The notes under the pieces are model-generated. The model ran no database searches, was not told the DNA's origin, and was given only the letters and a program-made list of their open reading frames with translations. From Collimonas arenae (lineage in GTDB: Bacteria > Pseudomonadota > Gammaproteobacteria > Burkholderiales > Burkholderiaceae_D): DNA of 64,000 nt. The DNA lies in the NCBI RefSeq assembly GCF_001584165.1, contig NZ_CP013233.1:2054620-2118619 (forward strand). The letters are read 5' to 3'. The position numbers were made by a program, and so were the translations under genes. Position 1 is the stretch's first letter. Each line of letters starts with the position of its first letter. This document shows, in pieces, positions 9,655 to 17,861 of this stretch.

Positions 9655-10629
9655 ATGAGCAAAACAACATTTCTCGGATTCGAACAATCGATTGCCGAGC
9701 TGGATGCCAAAATCGAAGAACTACGTTTCGTTCAAGACGATTCAGCTGTCGATATTTCGGAAGAAATCGACCGCCTCTCGAAAAAGAGCCAGCAGCTGAC
9801 CAAGGATATCTACGCAAAACTGACGCCTTGGCAAGTTTCCCAGATTTCCCGCCATCCGCAACGTCCATACACAATGGACTATGTGAATGAAATATTCACC
9901 GATTTCCATGAGCTGCACGGCGACCGCACTTATGCCGATGACCAGTCGATCGTCGGCGGCCTGGCGCGCTTCAATGGCCAGGCTTGCATGGTGATCGGCC
10001 ATCAGAAGGGGCGCGACACCAAGGAGCGCGCGTTGCGCAATTTCGGCATGCCGAAGCCGGAAGGCTATCGCAAGGCGCTGCGCCTGATGAAGGTCGCAGA
10101 AAAATTCGGCTTACCGATTTTCACCTTTGTCGATACACCGGGCGCATTCCCTGGTATCGACGCTGAAGAGCGCGGTCAGTCGGAGGCGATTGGCCACAAC
10201 CTGTACGCGATGGCTGAACTGAAAGTGCCGCTGATCGCCACCATCATCGGTGAAGGCGGTTCCGGCGGCGCGCTGGCGATTGCGGTCGGCGATGCTGTGC
10301 TGATGTTGCAATATGCGACCTATTCGGTAATTTCGCCGGAAGGCTGCGCTTCGATTTTGTGGAAGACCGCCGAACGCGCCGCTGATGCGGCTGATGCGCT
10401 GGGCCTGACCGCGCATCGCTTGAAAGCGGTTGGTCTGATCGACAAGATCGTCACTGAGCCGCTGGGTGGCGCACATCGTGATCCAAAGCAGATGGCTTCG
10501 TTGCTGAAGCGCGCTTTGGCCGATACACTGCGCCAGTTCCAGGGTGTCAAGACTAAGGACTTGCTGGCCGCACGCCACGAAAAATTGATGAGCTACGGCA
10601 AATTCAAGGAAGTGCTGGCGGCAGAGTAA
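9655..10629 (+). CDS. accA: Acetyl-CoA carboxylase carboxyltransferase subunit alpha
   Basis: This 324-aa subunit pairs with AccD to transfer the carboxyl group from biotin to acetyl-CoA, giving malonyl-CoA for fatty-acid synthesis. The N-terminal helical part ([15 protein letters not shown]) and the crotonase-fold core with [15 protein letters not shown] and [14 protein letters not shown] (oxyanion region) are present at full length. AAGGA stands 6 bp before the ATG. tilS starts 10 bp after its stop. Confidence 0.97.
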   Translation: MSKTTFLGFEQSIAELDAKIEELRFVQDDSAVDISEEIDRLSKKSQQLTKDIYAKLTPWQVSQISRHPQRPYTMDYVNEIFTDFHELHGDRTYADDQSIVGGLARFNGQACMVIGHQKGRDTKERALRNFGMPKPEGYRKALRLMKVAEKFGLPIFTFVDTPGAFPGIDAEERGQSEAIGHNLYAMAELKVPLIATIIGEGGSGGALAIAVGDAVLMLQYATYSVISPEGCASILWKTAERAADAADALGLTAHRLKAVGLIDKIVTEPLGGAHRDPKQMASLLKRALADTLRQFQGVKTKDLLAARHEKLMSYGKFKEVLAAE

Positions 10630-10639
10630 GTCAATAAGC

Positions 10640-12055
10640 GTGTCAAAACATATTCAGGCAACAAGTATCCCCGAGTACTTCGAAAGCACGCTGACAAGCA
10701 TTGCAGCGCAGGCTGTCCCGACCTTGCCGCGCTTGGCGGTCGCCTTTAGCGGCGGGCTGGATTCCACCGTCCTGCTGCATGTGGCGACACGCTATGCCGC
10801 TACGCACGGCATCACATTGTTCGCCTTCCACGTACATCACGGCATCAGTTCTAATGCGGATCGCTGGCTGGCGCATTGCGCCGAGCAATGTGCGGCGCTG
10901 GGCGTTACTTTTGATAGTCGTCAAGTAGCACTGCGCGACAGCGACAAGACCGGCGTCGAAGAGGCTGCCCGTATCGGTCGCTATGCCGCGCTGGGTGATT
11001 TGTGCGCCGAGCACCAGGTTCCTTTGCTGTTGACTGGGCACCACCTGGACGATCAGGCCGAAACCATACTGCTGCAATTGTTGCGCGGCTCCGGCGCGGC
11101 AGGTTTGTCCGGGATGGATAGCTGGAATATGGCGCCGGACCTGCTCGGCCATGCTGGCTTGTTGATGGCGCGGCCGTTGCTGAAGGTATCGCGCACCGCG
11201 CTGGAAAGCTATGCCGTCGCGGAGAAGCTTGCCTACGTTGAGGATGAGTCGAATCATGATCCGCGCTATGCTCGCAACGCCTTGCGTCAGCAGGTGATGC
11301 CGGTGCTGGCGCAATATTTTCCCGGTTTCCAGGAGCGCTTTTCCCGCAGCGCCGGACACATGCAATCGACCCAGCGATTGCTGGTCGAACTGGCGGCGCA
11401 AGACATGATTGTTTGTGCCGATGGCAATTGCATCGACCTGGAACGCCTGCGCCAGTTGAGCGCGGAGCGCATCGATAATCTGTTGCGCTATTGGTTCGGG
11501 CTGCATGGCCTGCGTATGCCTTCCAGCGCCTGGCTAAGTGAAATGCGACAGCAGTTGCTGGAAGCGAAGGCAGACGCGCAATTGTGTGTGACGCATCCTG
11601 ATTGCCATATTCGCCGTCACAGGAATCGTGTGTTCCTGACGCCGCGCGACGATACTGATCGTTCCGAGATCGAGCCGCAGGTTTTTCGTTGGAGCGGTGA
11701 AGCCGAAATACGGTTTGCCGAATTTGGCGGCGTCATGCATTTCGAGCCGGCAGAGCAGGGGGTCGATGCCGCCTGGTTGCGTCAACAGCCATTGCAAATT
11801 CAATATCGCTCGGGCGGCGAGCGCATCAAGCTGGCGTTCAACCGGCCGACAAAAAGCCTCAAATATCATTACCAGGCATTTGACATTCCTGCCTGGGAGC
11901 GCGAATGCCTGCCTTTAGTGAGCAGTGACAAGCAGATTCTGTTCGCCGCTGGCATCGGTTTCGATTGTCATTGCCTGGCTACCGGGCCAGGGCCGCGTAT
12001 CGGCCTGCGTTGGCAAGCCGATCCGTTGCCATTCGGGAAAGATGCCCGGCGTTAA
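10640..12055 (+). CDS. tilS: tRNA(Ile)-lysidine synthetase
   Basis: This 471-aa PP-loop ATPase attaches lysine to C34 of the tRNA-Ile(CAU) anticodon, changing its decoding from AUG to AUA. The PP-loop AFSGGLDSTVLLH lies near residue 35, followed by the second motif LLTGHHLDDQAETILLQLLRG near 130; TilS substrate-binding and C-terminal domains extend to the end. The start is GTG, 10 bp after accA, which fits translation from the accA transcript. Confidence 0.94.
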   Translation: MSKHIQATSIPEYFESTLTSIAAQAVPTLPRLAVAFSGGLDSTVLLHVATRYAATHGITLFAFHVHHGISSNADRWLAHCAEQCAALGVTFDSRQVALRDSDKTGVEEAARIGRYAALGDLCAEHQVPLLLTGHHLDDQAETILLQLLRGSGAAGLSGMDSWNMAPDLLGHAGLLMARPLLKVSRTALESYAVAEKLAYVEDESNHDPRYARNALRQQVMPVLAQYFPGFQERFSRSAGHMQSTQRLLVELAAQDMIVCADGNCIDLERLRQLSAERIDNLLRYWFGLHGLRMPSSAWLSEMRQQLLEAKADAQLCVTHPDCHIRRHRNRVFLTPRDDTDRSEIEPQVFRWSGEAEIRFAEFGGVMHFEPAEQGVDAAWLRQQPLQIQYRSGGERIKLAFNRPTKSLKYHYQAFDIPAWERECLPLVSSDKQILFAAGIGFDCHCLATGPGPRIGLRWQADPLPFGKDARR

Positions 12056-12095
12056 TCCGCGCGCGGGCGATGTGCGCATCGCCGCGGTAATCTAC

Positions 12096-12124
12096 TTGTC
12101 ATAAAGGCCTGTAGCGGGTACATT
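12096..12124 (+). promoter_or_regulatory. Predicted sigma-70 promoter of lysC
   Basis: TTGTCA (12096-12101) and TACATT (12119-12124) are separated by 17 bp, matching the consensus boxes at five and four of six positions. They lie in the 119-bp gap between tilS and lysC, about 50 bp before the lysC start codon. Prediction from sequence only. Confidence 0.5.
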
Positions 12125-12174
12125 TAAGGGTTGATTTTTATTTTTCCCTGCACTGCGTCTACTTCTCACTCCCT

Positions 12175-13425
12175 ATGGCTTTATTCGTACACAAATACGG
12201 CGGTACTTCGATGGGCTCGACCGAGCGCATCAAGAATGTCGCCAAGCGCGTCGCCAAATGGCATGACGCCGGCCACCAAATCATCGTGGTGCCCTCCGCG
12301 ATGTCCGGTGAAACCAACCGCCTCCTGGGCCTAGCAAAGGAAATTAGCGACCAGCCCGATCCGCGCGAACTTGACATGCTGGCTTCCACCGGCGAACAGG
12401 CTTCGGTTGCGCTGCTGGCAATGGCATTGCAAGCGATCGGTAAGCAGGCGGTTTCCTATGCGGGCTGGCAAGTCCCGATCAAGACCGATTCGGCCCATAC
12501 CAAGGCGCGGATTCGTTCGATTGACGACGTCAAGGTACGGCAAGATCTGGATGCGGGTAAAGTAGTCATTATTACCGGCTTCCAGGGCGTTGATGACCTC
12601 GGCAATATCACCACTCTGGGTCGCGGCGGTTCGGATACGTCGGCGGTAGCGGTTGCTGCCGCGCTGCAGGCTTCGGAATGCCTGATCTATACCGACGTCG
12701 ACGGCGTCTACACGACGGATCCGCGCGTGGTGTCGGATGCACGCCGCCTGAAGACCGTGACCTTTGAAGAAATGCTGGAGATGGCATCGCTGGGCTCGAA
12801 AGTGCTGCAGATTCGCTCGGTCGAATTTGCAGGCAACTACAAGATGCCGACCCGCGTGCTGTCGTCGCTGACTGACCCTTTGATACCGCTGGAAGAAGAA
12901 ACCGTTTCCGGCACCCTGATTTCGTTTGAGGAAGACACCAAGATGGAACAAGCCACCATTACCGGCATCGCATTCAATCGCGACGAGACCAAGATTACCG
13001 TACTCGGCGTACCGGATCGCCCAGGTATCGCGTACCAGATTCTTGGCGCTGTTGCCGACGCCAACATCGAAGTCGACATGATTATCCAGAACCAGTCGGT
13101 CGACGGTAAAACAGACTTCACCTTTACTGTGCCGCGTGGCGAATATGCCAAGGCAATGGATGTACTGAATGAAAAGGTCAAGGCACATATTGGCGCTGCC
13201 AGCATTACCGGCGACGCGAAGGTGTCGAAGGTTTCCGTAGTCGGCGTCGGCATGCGCAGCCATGTCGGTATCGCTTCGCAAATGTTCCGTACCTTGTCGG
13301 AAGAGGGCATCAATATCCAAATGATTTCGACCTCTGAAATCAAGATCTCGGTGCTGATCGACGAGAAGTATATGGAATTGGCCGTGCGTGCGTTGCACAA
13401 GGCTTTTGGTCTGGAAACTGCTTGA
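12175..13425 (+). CDS. lysC: Aspartate kinase
   Basis: This 416-aa enzyme phosphorylates aspartate, the first step towards lysine, threonine, methionine and diaminopimelate. The kinase domain has KYGGTSMGSTERI at residue 7 and GRGGSDTSAVAVAAAL near 150; two C-terminal ACT domains (about 265-416, with VPDRPGIAYQI and ISTSEIKISVLI) would bind feedback effectors. Length and layout match the lysine/threonine-sensitive single-function aspartokinases of betaproteobacteria. A tRNA-Ser gene follows on the same strand. Confidence 0.96.
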   Translation: MALFVHKYGGTSMGSTERIKNVAKRVAKWHDAGHQIIVVPSAMSGETNRLLGLAKEISDQPDPRELDMLASTGEQASVALLAMALQAIGKQAVSYAGWQVPIKTDSAHTKARIRSIDDVKVRQDLDAGKVVIITGFQGVDDLGNITTLGRGGSDTSAVAVAAALQASECLIYTDVDGVYTTDPRVVSDARRLKTVTFEEMLEMASLGSKVLQIRSVEFAGNYKMPTRVLSSLTDPLIPLEEETVSGTLISFEEDTKMEQATITGIAFNRDETKITVLGVPDRPGIAYQILGAVADANIEVDMIIQNQSVDGKTDFTFTVPRGEYAKAMDVLNEKVKAHIGAASITGDAKVSKVSVVGVGMRSHVGIASQMFRTLSEEGINIQMISTSEIKISVLIDEKYMELAVRALHKAFGLETA

Positions 13426-13550
13426 TTTAAGCTTTTTAAAAAAATTTAAAAAAAACTGTTTTTTAGGCATACTTTTATTGACCAAATCCGCATGAAAAGT
13501 TATTATGCGTGGCCTTACAGCGGTGCAGTTCTAATACCGTTTTAAGTGTG

Positions 13551-13643
13551 GAGACGTGGCCGAGTGGTCGAAGGCACTTCCCTGCTAAGGAAGCATATGG
13601 GCTTAAACCTGTATCGTGGGTTCGACTCCCACCGTCTCCGCCA
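13551..13643 (+). tRNA. tRNA-Ser (anticodon GCT)
   Basis: A 93-nt class II tRNA. The acceptor stem GGAGACG pairs with CGTCTCC, the anticodon arm CTTCC-CTGCTAA-GGAAG gives GCU, and a long variable arm, the T-arm GGTTCGACTCC and an encoded CCA are present. It decodes AGC/AGU serine codons. It marks the boundary between the core genes and the AT-rich islet to its right. Confidence 0.96.
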
Positions 13644-13677
13644 AGAACACGCTTCTGGCGGTTCAACGAAGCTCAGA

Positions 13678-13715
13678 AACCCGCATTTCTCTTTATGAGG
13701 ATGCGGGTTTTTTGT
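13678..13715 (+). terminator. Rho-independent terminator after tRNA-Ser
   Basis: AACCCGCAT (13678-13686) pairs with ATGCGGGTT (13701-13709) across a 14-nt loop and runs directly into a T-tract (TTTTTTG). It sits 35 bp after the tRNA-Ser gene. Confidence 0.85.
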
Positions 13716-14379
13716 TTTGTCGCGTCCCGGACGAAAGTTCGTCAATCTCCTCTTTATCTAGTATCACGGTTCCGCTATTGAATGCCGCTGCGGCGGATCT
13801 GGTCGCGTAGGGAAGCGCTTTTAACGCAGCATCCTGGAAGCTTCAATATTGCGTGCCATGCGCGGATCAGGCTCAACTTTCTAGCATTGCTGTGCCGCAA
13901 AACGACTTATTTCCGCAGTGTTTCCTTCGGCAACTTAATTGTTCATATGCAAAAACGTAACAGGAAGCAATTGTTTATTGTTACGTAATGCATTTTCTGG
14001 AAGGCTGCGTTATACCGGTACTCAAATCAATGGGCCAACTTCTCGGACTTGATTACCTCAGAAAATTAAAGAAATTGCTTGAAATTAATTTCTTTTAAAC
14101 CGCTTGATTGGTTTATTATTACTAACAAGCACTATTTAAATGTTAAGTGAATGTGCACTTGTGTGATTCGCAAGCATTTAAACACCGCTTTGATACGTTG
14201 ACGCTGTCGCCATACCCAATGATTGGGCTTTCCATCTTGTGAAAGCCGCCCGCTTTAAATTGGTCGGTACATTTGTAAGCTTCGAACAAGAATTCCTGAT
14301 GTAAAAATATCCTGAAGCAACGTCTGATAGTTGTTTCATTTATATAACGTCATTCTGAATCAGTTTGCGGGGAAAACAA
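13716..14379. other. Gene-free AT-rich region upstream of the GTPase operon
   Basis: I see no convincing gene in these 664 bp. The stretch is clearly more AT-rich than the flanking core genes. It holds a 9-bp inverted repeat, AAAGAAATT/AATTTCTTT (14068-14076 and 14087-14095), and a GGCTTTC/GAAAGCC hairpin (14226-14247). The promoter for the operon starting at 14380 must lie here, but no single -35/-10 pair stands out. Confidence 0.6.
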
Positions 14380-15129
14380 ATGCTCAGCTGTGACAACGCA
14401 TCAGGATTGATGCCATCGGACGAGATTCTCCCGGCGCGTGAAGCCGCTTTCATTTGTACCAAGCATCTGGCCGAAAAAGAACTGCTGCGCTACGCAGTCA
14501 TGATGCAGATTGCCAGAAAAAAAACAATATTCGACTGGACCTCATCCGATCAGAAGGTCGCCTCTGTGGCGCTGCTAGAGCCTACGACTTTTCACGACCT
14601 AAATATACTTCCGGCGGGCTGTATCCGCATCTGGATTTCCCGGGAAGATTCCGACCCGGAACATAAAGAAGACCTGATTTTGCCGGCGCATTTTCGGGTC
14701 AGCGATCTGGCTGATGTGCTGGATCAAGCCACCTTGCGCTTACTTGAACTTAGAGGCGTCAATACCGGCTTGAGTAGTTCCAATCAAAAAGTAAAAAACA
14801 ACTACCGCATATCGAGATGGATCAACTTGCCGCAAAGTTTTTTCACGGTCCGCTTCCAAAAAATTCTCGTCGTCATGACGAAAAAATCAATCGATCTCGA
14901 TTGGCTTCTTGCTGATGGTGGCTTGACAGAGCAAGAGGCGTTTTTGTTTCTCGATGAGTTAAGGAAGCATGGTGTGCTTGTCGAGCAAAGTATGCAGCTC
15001 GATGATGGTCATGCATCTGCGAAAGAAATTTTTGCCGAACCACGTGTGAGCGGCGTGAATTCGTTGGTGAAGAAAATGAAACAATGGCTGGGTAGGGCTC
15101 GATCAGATGAATTGGAGAGATCACGATAA
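14380..15129 (+). CDS. Unknown protein, first gene of a GTPase/roadblock operon
   Basis: I do not recognise a named family for this 249-aa protein. The N-terminal two thirds look globular with no signal peptide or membrane segment. Residues about 160-215 (FQKILVVMTKKSIDLDWLL, then LTEQEAFLFLDELRKHGVL) read like a small winged-helix domain, and the tail is basic. I chose the ATG at 14380 over a TTG five codons earlier because GGGGA stands 7 bp before it. Its stop overlaps the ATG of the GTPase gene (TAATG), so the two are translationally coupled. By position it may be a regulator or effector of the GTPase; that is inference. Confidence 0.75.
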   Translation: MLSCDNASGLMPSDEILPAREAAFICTKHLAEKELLRYAVMMQIARKKTIFDWTSSDQKVASVALLEPTTFHDLNILPAGCIRIWISREDSDPEHKEDLILPAHFRVSDLADVLDQATLRLLELRGVNTGLSSSNQKVKNNYRISRWINLPQSFFTVRFQKILVVMTKKSIDLDWLLADGGLTEQEAFLFLDELRKHGVLVEQSMQLDDGHASAKEIFAEPRVSGVNSLVKKMKQWLGRARSDELERSR

Positions 15130-15653
15130 TGAGCGGGCTTCGTATTGTATTGCTGGGGCCGATGGGGATCGGGAAAACGACAGCTATCCGGTCCTTGTGC
15201 GGGGATGTGATGGTCGATTGCGACGTTCCCAATATGGACCCGTCATCTTCTGCAAAGGCAAGCACAACGGTTGGCGCCGACTTCGGCGTGATAGACCTGG
15301 GTAATGGTGAAGAGCTACATATCTACGGGAGCCCAGGGCAGGATCGCTTCGAGTTCATGCGTAACTGGCTGATATCCATAGCCATTGGGGTCATCGTGCT
15401 GATTGACGCAAACCAGACGGATGCCACTGACATGGCTGAACAGTATGTGCGAACCGTTCGTTCTTTTTCCGAGACGATGCCATGCATGTTGCTGTTGGCG
15501 CGGCCGGCTAGTGACGAAACGGCTAATCGGTTTTCATCAATCTTGACGGATAAGCTGGGTGTTGCGGTGCCTGTCATTACCGCTGATGTGCGTGAAAAAT
15601 TACAGATGCTTGATGTGCTGGATATATTTTCGCCATTGATGGCCACCATATGA
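15129..15653 (+). CDS. Small Ras/Arf-like GTPase (COG2229-like)
   Basis: This 174-aa protein is a single-domain small GTPase of the prokaryotic Ras/Arf-like group that includes MglA and the COG2229 proteins. The P-loop GPMGIGKTT spans residues 10-18; a TTVGADFG switch I region (about 44-51) and a switch II block GSPGQDRFEF (about 65-74), with Gln-Asp-Arg after the Gly as in COG2229 proteins, follow. A canonical NKxD guanine-recognition motif is not visible: the expected position reads LLLARPASDE, so nucleotide specificity should be tested. It overlaps the upstream gene by one base and is followed after 4 bp by a roadblock-like gene. Such GTPases usually work with roadblock/LC7 partners in polarity or signalling. 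Confidence 0.85.
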   Translation: MSGLRIVLLGPMGIGKTTAIRSLCGDVMVDCDVPNMDPSSSAKASTTVGADFGVIDLGNGEELHIYGSPGQDRFEFMRNWLISIAIGVIVLIDANQTDATDMAEQYVRTVRSFSETMPCMLLLARPASDETANRFSSILTDKLGVAVPVITADVREKLQMLDVLDIFSPLMATI

Positions 15654-15657
15654 AACC

Positions 15658-16071
15658 ATGACAAAAAAAATGAAAACCAATCTATTGTCGGCATCGATCG
15701 CAGCTAATCAAGTATTTGACCAAATAGAATTACCCCAAAACGGCATAACCACCGCTGTCATAACGACTTTGGATGGTCAAGACGTAGCCATCTATGATCC
15801 GAAGCAGGAATTCAGCGCAATCCGCCTCTCCGCGATGACCAGTTCACTCGTGGCTATTGCGCGATCCGTTGGCAAGGAAGTAGGTTTCCATGGCTGTGAT
15901 CGCCTGATGCTTGAAACGCCAACTGGAAGAATCATTTTCCGGTCTCTCGACAACAAATATCCTTACCTGCTTTGTGTGGTGGCCAACCAAGACGCCAATC
16001 TCGGACATACGGTATGGATGGTAGACAAAATTGCCAAAAATTTTGTACAGCAATTAGATATGAGTCACTAG
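15658..16071 (+). CDS. Roadblock/LC7-like protein 1
   Basis: This 137-aa cytoplasmic protein has the order expected of a roadblock/LC7 fold: a strand-strand hairpin (TAVITTLDGQDVAIYD), a long helix (FSAIRLSAMTSSLVAIARSV), strands around RLMLETPTGRIIFRSL and a C-terminal helix. The family dimerises and binds small Ras-like GTPases, as MglB does with MglA. It lies 4 bp after the GTPase gene. The family call is from pattern recognition and is weaker than the GTPase call. Confidence 0.7.
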   Translation: MTKKMKTNLLSASIAANQVFDQIELPQNGITTAVITTLDGQDVAIYDPKQEFSAIRLSAMTSSLVAIARSVGKEVGFHGCDRLMLETPTGRIIFRSLDNKYPYLLCVVANQDANLGHTVWMVDKIAKNFVQQLDMSH

Positions 16072-16155
16072 TGTTGCTCCAGGCATCTCCGACGTTAGTT
16101 GGCCGACGGCGATGTTTTTCTATTCAACGCCACTAATTACCAAGCGAGGAAAAGT

Positions 16156-16515
16156 ATGAGTAATATTGATGTCGTCGTTGAAAATTTGTTGAGTATCGAT
16201 GGTGGTTTGGCTGCGGCAGTTGTCGATAGCAATAGTGGAATGCTTTTGGGTTCCGGCGGAACTGGCGTGGATCTGGAATTGGCCGCCGCAGGCAACACCG
16301 AAGTGGTTCGCGCCAAGCTGAAAACCATGAAGAGTTTGGGACTCAAAGATACGATTGAAGACATTCTCATTACTCTTGGCAAGCAGTACCATATCCTGCG
16401 CCCGGTGGAAAAAAACGAAGGTCTTTTTATCTATATGGTTTTGGATAAGGCTAAATCCAATCTTGCCTTGGCACGTCGCAAGGTCCTGGAATGTGAGCAA
16501 GCCTTAGTGCTGTAA
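16156..16515 (+). CDS. Roadblock/LC7-like protein 2
   Basis: This 119-aa protein also looks like a roadblock/LC7 domain: GGLAAAVVDSNSGMLLGSGG (hairpin), the helix LELAAAGNTEVVRAKLKTM, EDILITLGKQYHILRPV (strands) and a final helix LALARRKVLE. The ATG at 16156 is chosen because GAGGAAAAG stands directly before it; an earlier in-frame start would add 19 poorly conserved-looking residues. The 84-bp gap from the preceding gene is larger than the others in the operon. A strong terminator follows at 16661. Confidence 0.72.
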   Translation: MSNIDVVVENLLSIDGGLAAAVVDSNSGMLLGSGGTGVDLELAAAGNTEVVRAKLKTMKSLGLKDTIEDILITLGKQYHILRPVEKNEGLFIYMVLDKAKSNLALARRKVLECEQALVL

Positions 16516-16660
16516 GCAGGCTGAGCACTGATTGGAAATTCTGAGTGACTTGCGCGAAATGTTCATGGTTGCGCAGTTTGATTCATTCTAATAAGTCGCT
16601 TGTCTCCATCCTTGGTGAGCAATCCTAAAGAATGGACTGACATGCCGGGTTGTTGGGGAG

Positions 16661-16715
16661 ACGGCCGGTTGAGCAGGCGGGAGTATTATGCCTGTTCAGC
16701 TGGCCGTTGTTTTTT
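16661..16715 (+). terminator. Strong terminator of the GTPase/roadblock operon
   Basis: An 18-bp stem pairs 16661-16678 with 16690-16707, including three G-U pairs, around an 11-nt loop and is followed by GTTTTTTCTC. It ends the operon 145 bp after its last stop codon and insulates the aldolase gene downstream. Confidence 0.88.
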
Positions 16716-16813
16716 CTCTCATCCTTGTCAGAGTTGATATTGATGTTGCCTTGCATAGCCATCCATGGCAGCATGGTTCAGCCACTTTCCGAAGTCATCC
16801 TTGGGAGCAGACT

Positions 16814-17842
16814 ATGAACATCGATGAGCTGAAATCGACGGCGCGCGCTATCGTTGCGGCCCAGAAGGGCGTCCTTGCTGCGGATGAAAGCGGTCCGACG
16901 ATCAAGAAACGCCTCGACGCAATCAAGGTCGAGGCAAATGAAGCAAATCGTCGCCGCTACCGTGAAATCCTCTTTACTAGCGCCGGCATCGAACAGTACA
17001 TCGGCGGCGTCATTCTCTACGATGAAACCCTGCGTCAAAGCACCTCGGATGGCATCCCGTTTGCAGAGCTGCTGGCGCGTCGTGGCATCATGCCGGGAAT
17101 CAAGGTGGACAAGGGCGTCAGTCCATTGGCCCTGCATCCCGGCGAAAAAATCACGGAGGGACTGGAAGGTTTGCGCGAACGCTTGCTTGAATACAAGCAG
17201 TTGGGAGCCAGGTTCGCGAAATGGCGCGCTGTTATTGAAATCGACGAGCATGATATTCCCACACCCTACGCGATACGCGCCAATGCGCATGCGTTGGCGC
17301 GGTATGCTGCGCTCTGCCAGGAGGCGGGCATTGTGCCGATCGTGGAGCCGGAAGTGCTGATGGATGGTTCGCACAGTATCGAGCGCTGCGCTGCGGTGAC
17401 CTCGTCTGTGCTCAAGTATGTATTTGCTGAACTGGATTCGCATGGAGTGGCGTTGGAAGGCATTCTGCTCAAGCCAAATATGGTGATTCCCGGGATCAAG
17501 TGCGCGCAGCAAGCCACGGTGCAGCAAGTTGCCGACGCGACGATGCATTGTCTTACCAGCAGCGTTCCGGCAGCAGTGCCTGGCATCGTTTTCCTGTCCG
17601 GTGGGCAAAGCGCGGAAGATGCCACCGACCACCTGAACGCGATGAACAGGCAGGTTGCACATCCGTGGCAGGTGAGTTTTTCTTACGGGCGGGCGTTGCA
17701 GGCCCCGGTATTGGCAGCCTGGAAGGGACTGGAAGACAATGTCGCACTCGCGCAAGAGACATTTTTCAGGCGCTGCCAACTAAATGGTTTGGCCCGCGAT
17801 GGAAAATACACACGTGCCATGGAAAGCGACATCCTCGCCTGA
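16814..17842 (+). CDS. Class I fructose-bisphosphate aldolase
   Basis: This 342-aa Schiff-base aldolase interconverts fructose 1,6-bisphosphate with glyceraldehyde 3-phosphate and dihydroxyacetone phosphate. It is of the animal/plant-like class I type: the LAADESGPTIKKRL phosphate loop (about 21-34), KVDKGV (about 98-103), EPEVL (178-182) and the Schiff-base Lys220 in ILLKPNMV. The ATG at 16814 is preceded by GGGAG at a 7-bp spacing, so the 42 codons upstream in frame are left out. It converges on a phosphofructokinase gene with only 19 bp between the stops, so both glycolytic steps sit side by side. Confidence 0.94.
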   Translation: MNIDELKSTARAIVAAQKGVLAADESGPTIKKRLDAIKVEANEANRRRYREILFTSAGIEQYIGGVILYDETLRQSTSDGIPFAELLARRGIMPGIKVDKGVSPLALHPGEKITEGLEGLRERLLEYKQLGARFAKWRAVIEIDEHDIPTPYAIRANAHALARYAALCQEAGIVPIVEPEVLMDGSHSIERCAAVTSSVLKYVFAELDSHGVALEGILLKPNMVIPGIKCAQQATVQQVADATMHCLTSSVPAAVPGIVFLSGGQSAEDATDHLNAMNRQVAHPWQVSFSYGRALQAPVLAAWKGLEDNVALAQETFFRRCQLNGLARDGKYTRAMESDILA

Positions 17843-17861
17843 ATCCCTGGTTGTCTGCCGC

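Noticed and set aside
13426..13470. Terminator directly after lysC
   Set aside because: The A/T-rich stretch has A-runs and T-runs but no stem with a usable loop.
13509..13781. Short open frames across tRNA-Ser
   Set aside because: They overlap the tRNA gene and its terminator and have no coding features.
16516..16813. Repeat of the tRNA-Ser 3' end marking an integration site
   Set aside because: I looked for a copy of the tRNA 3' end at the right side of the AT-rich islet and found none.
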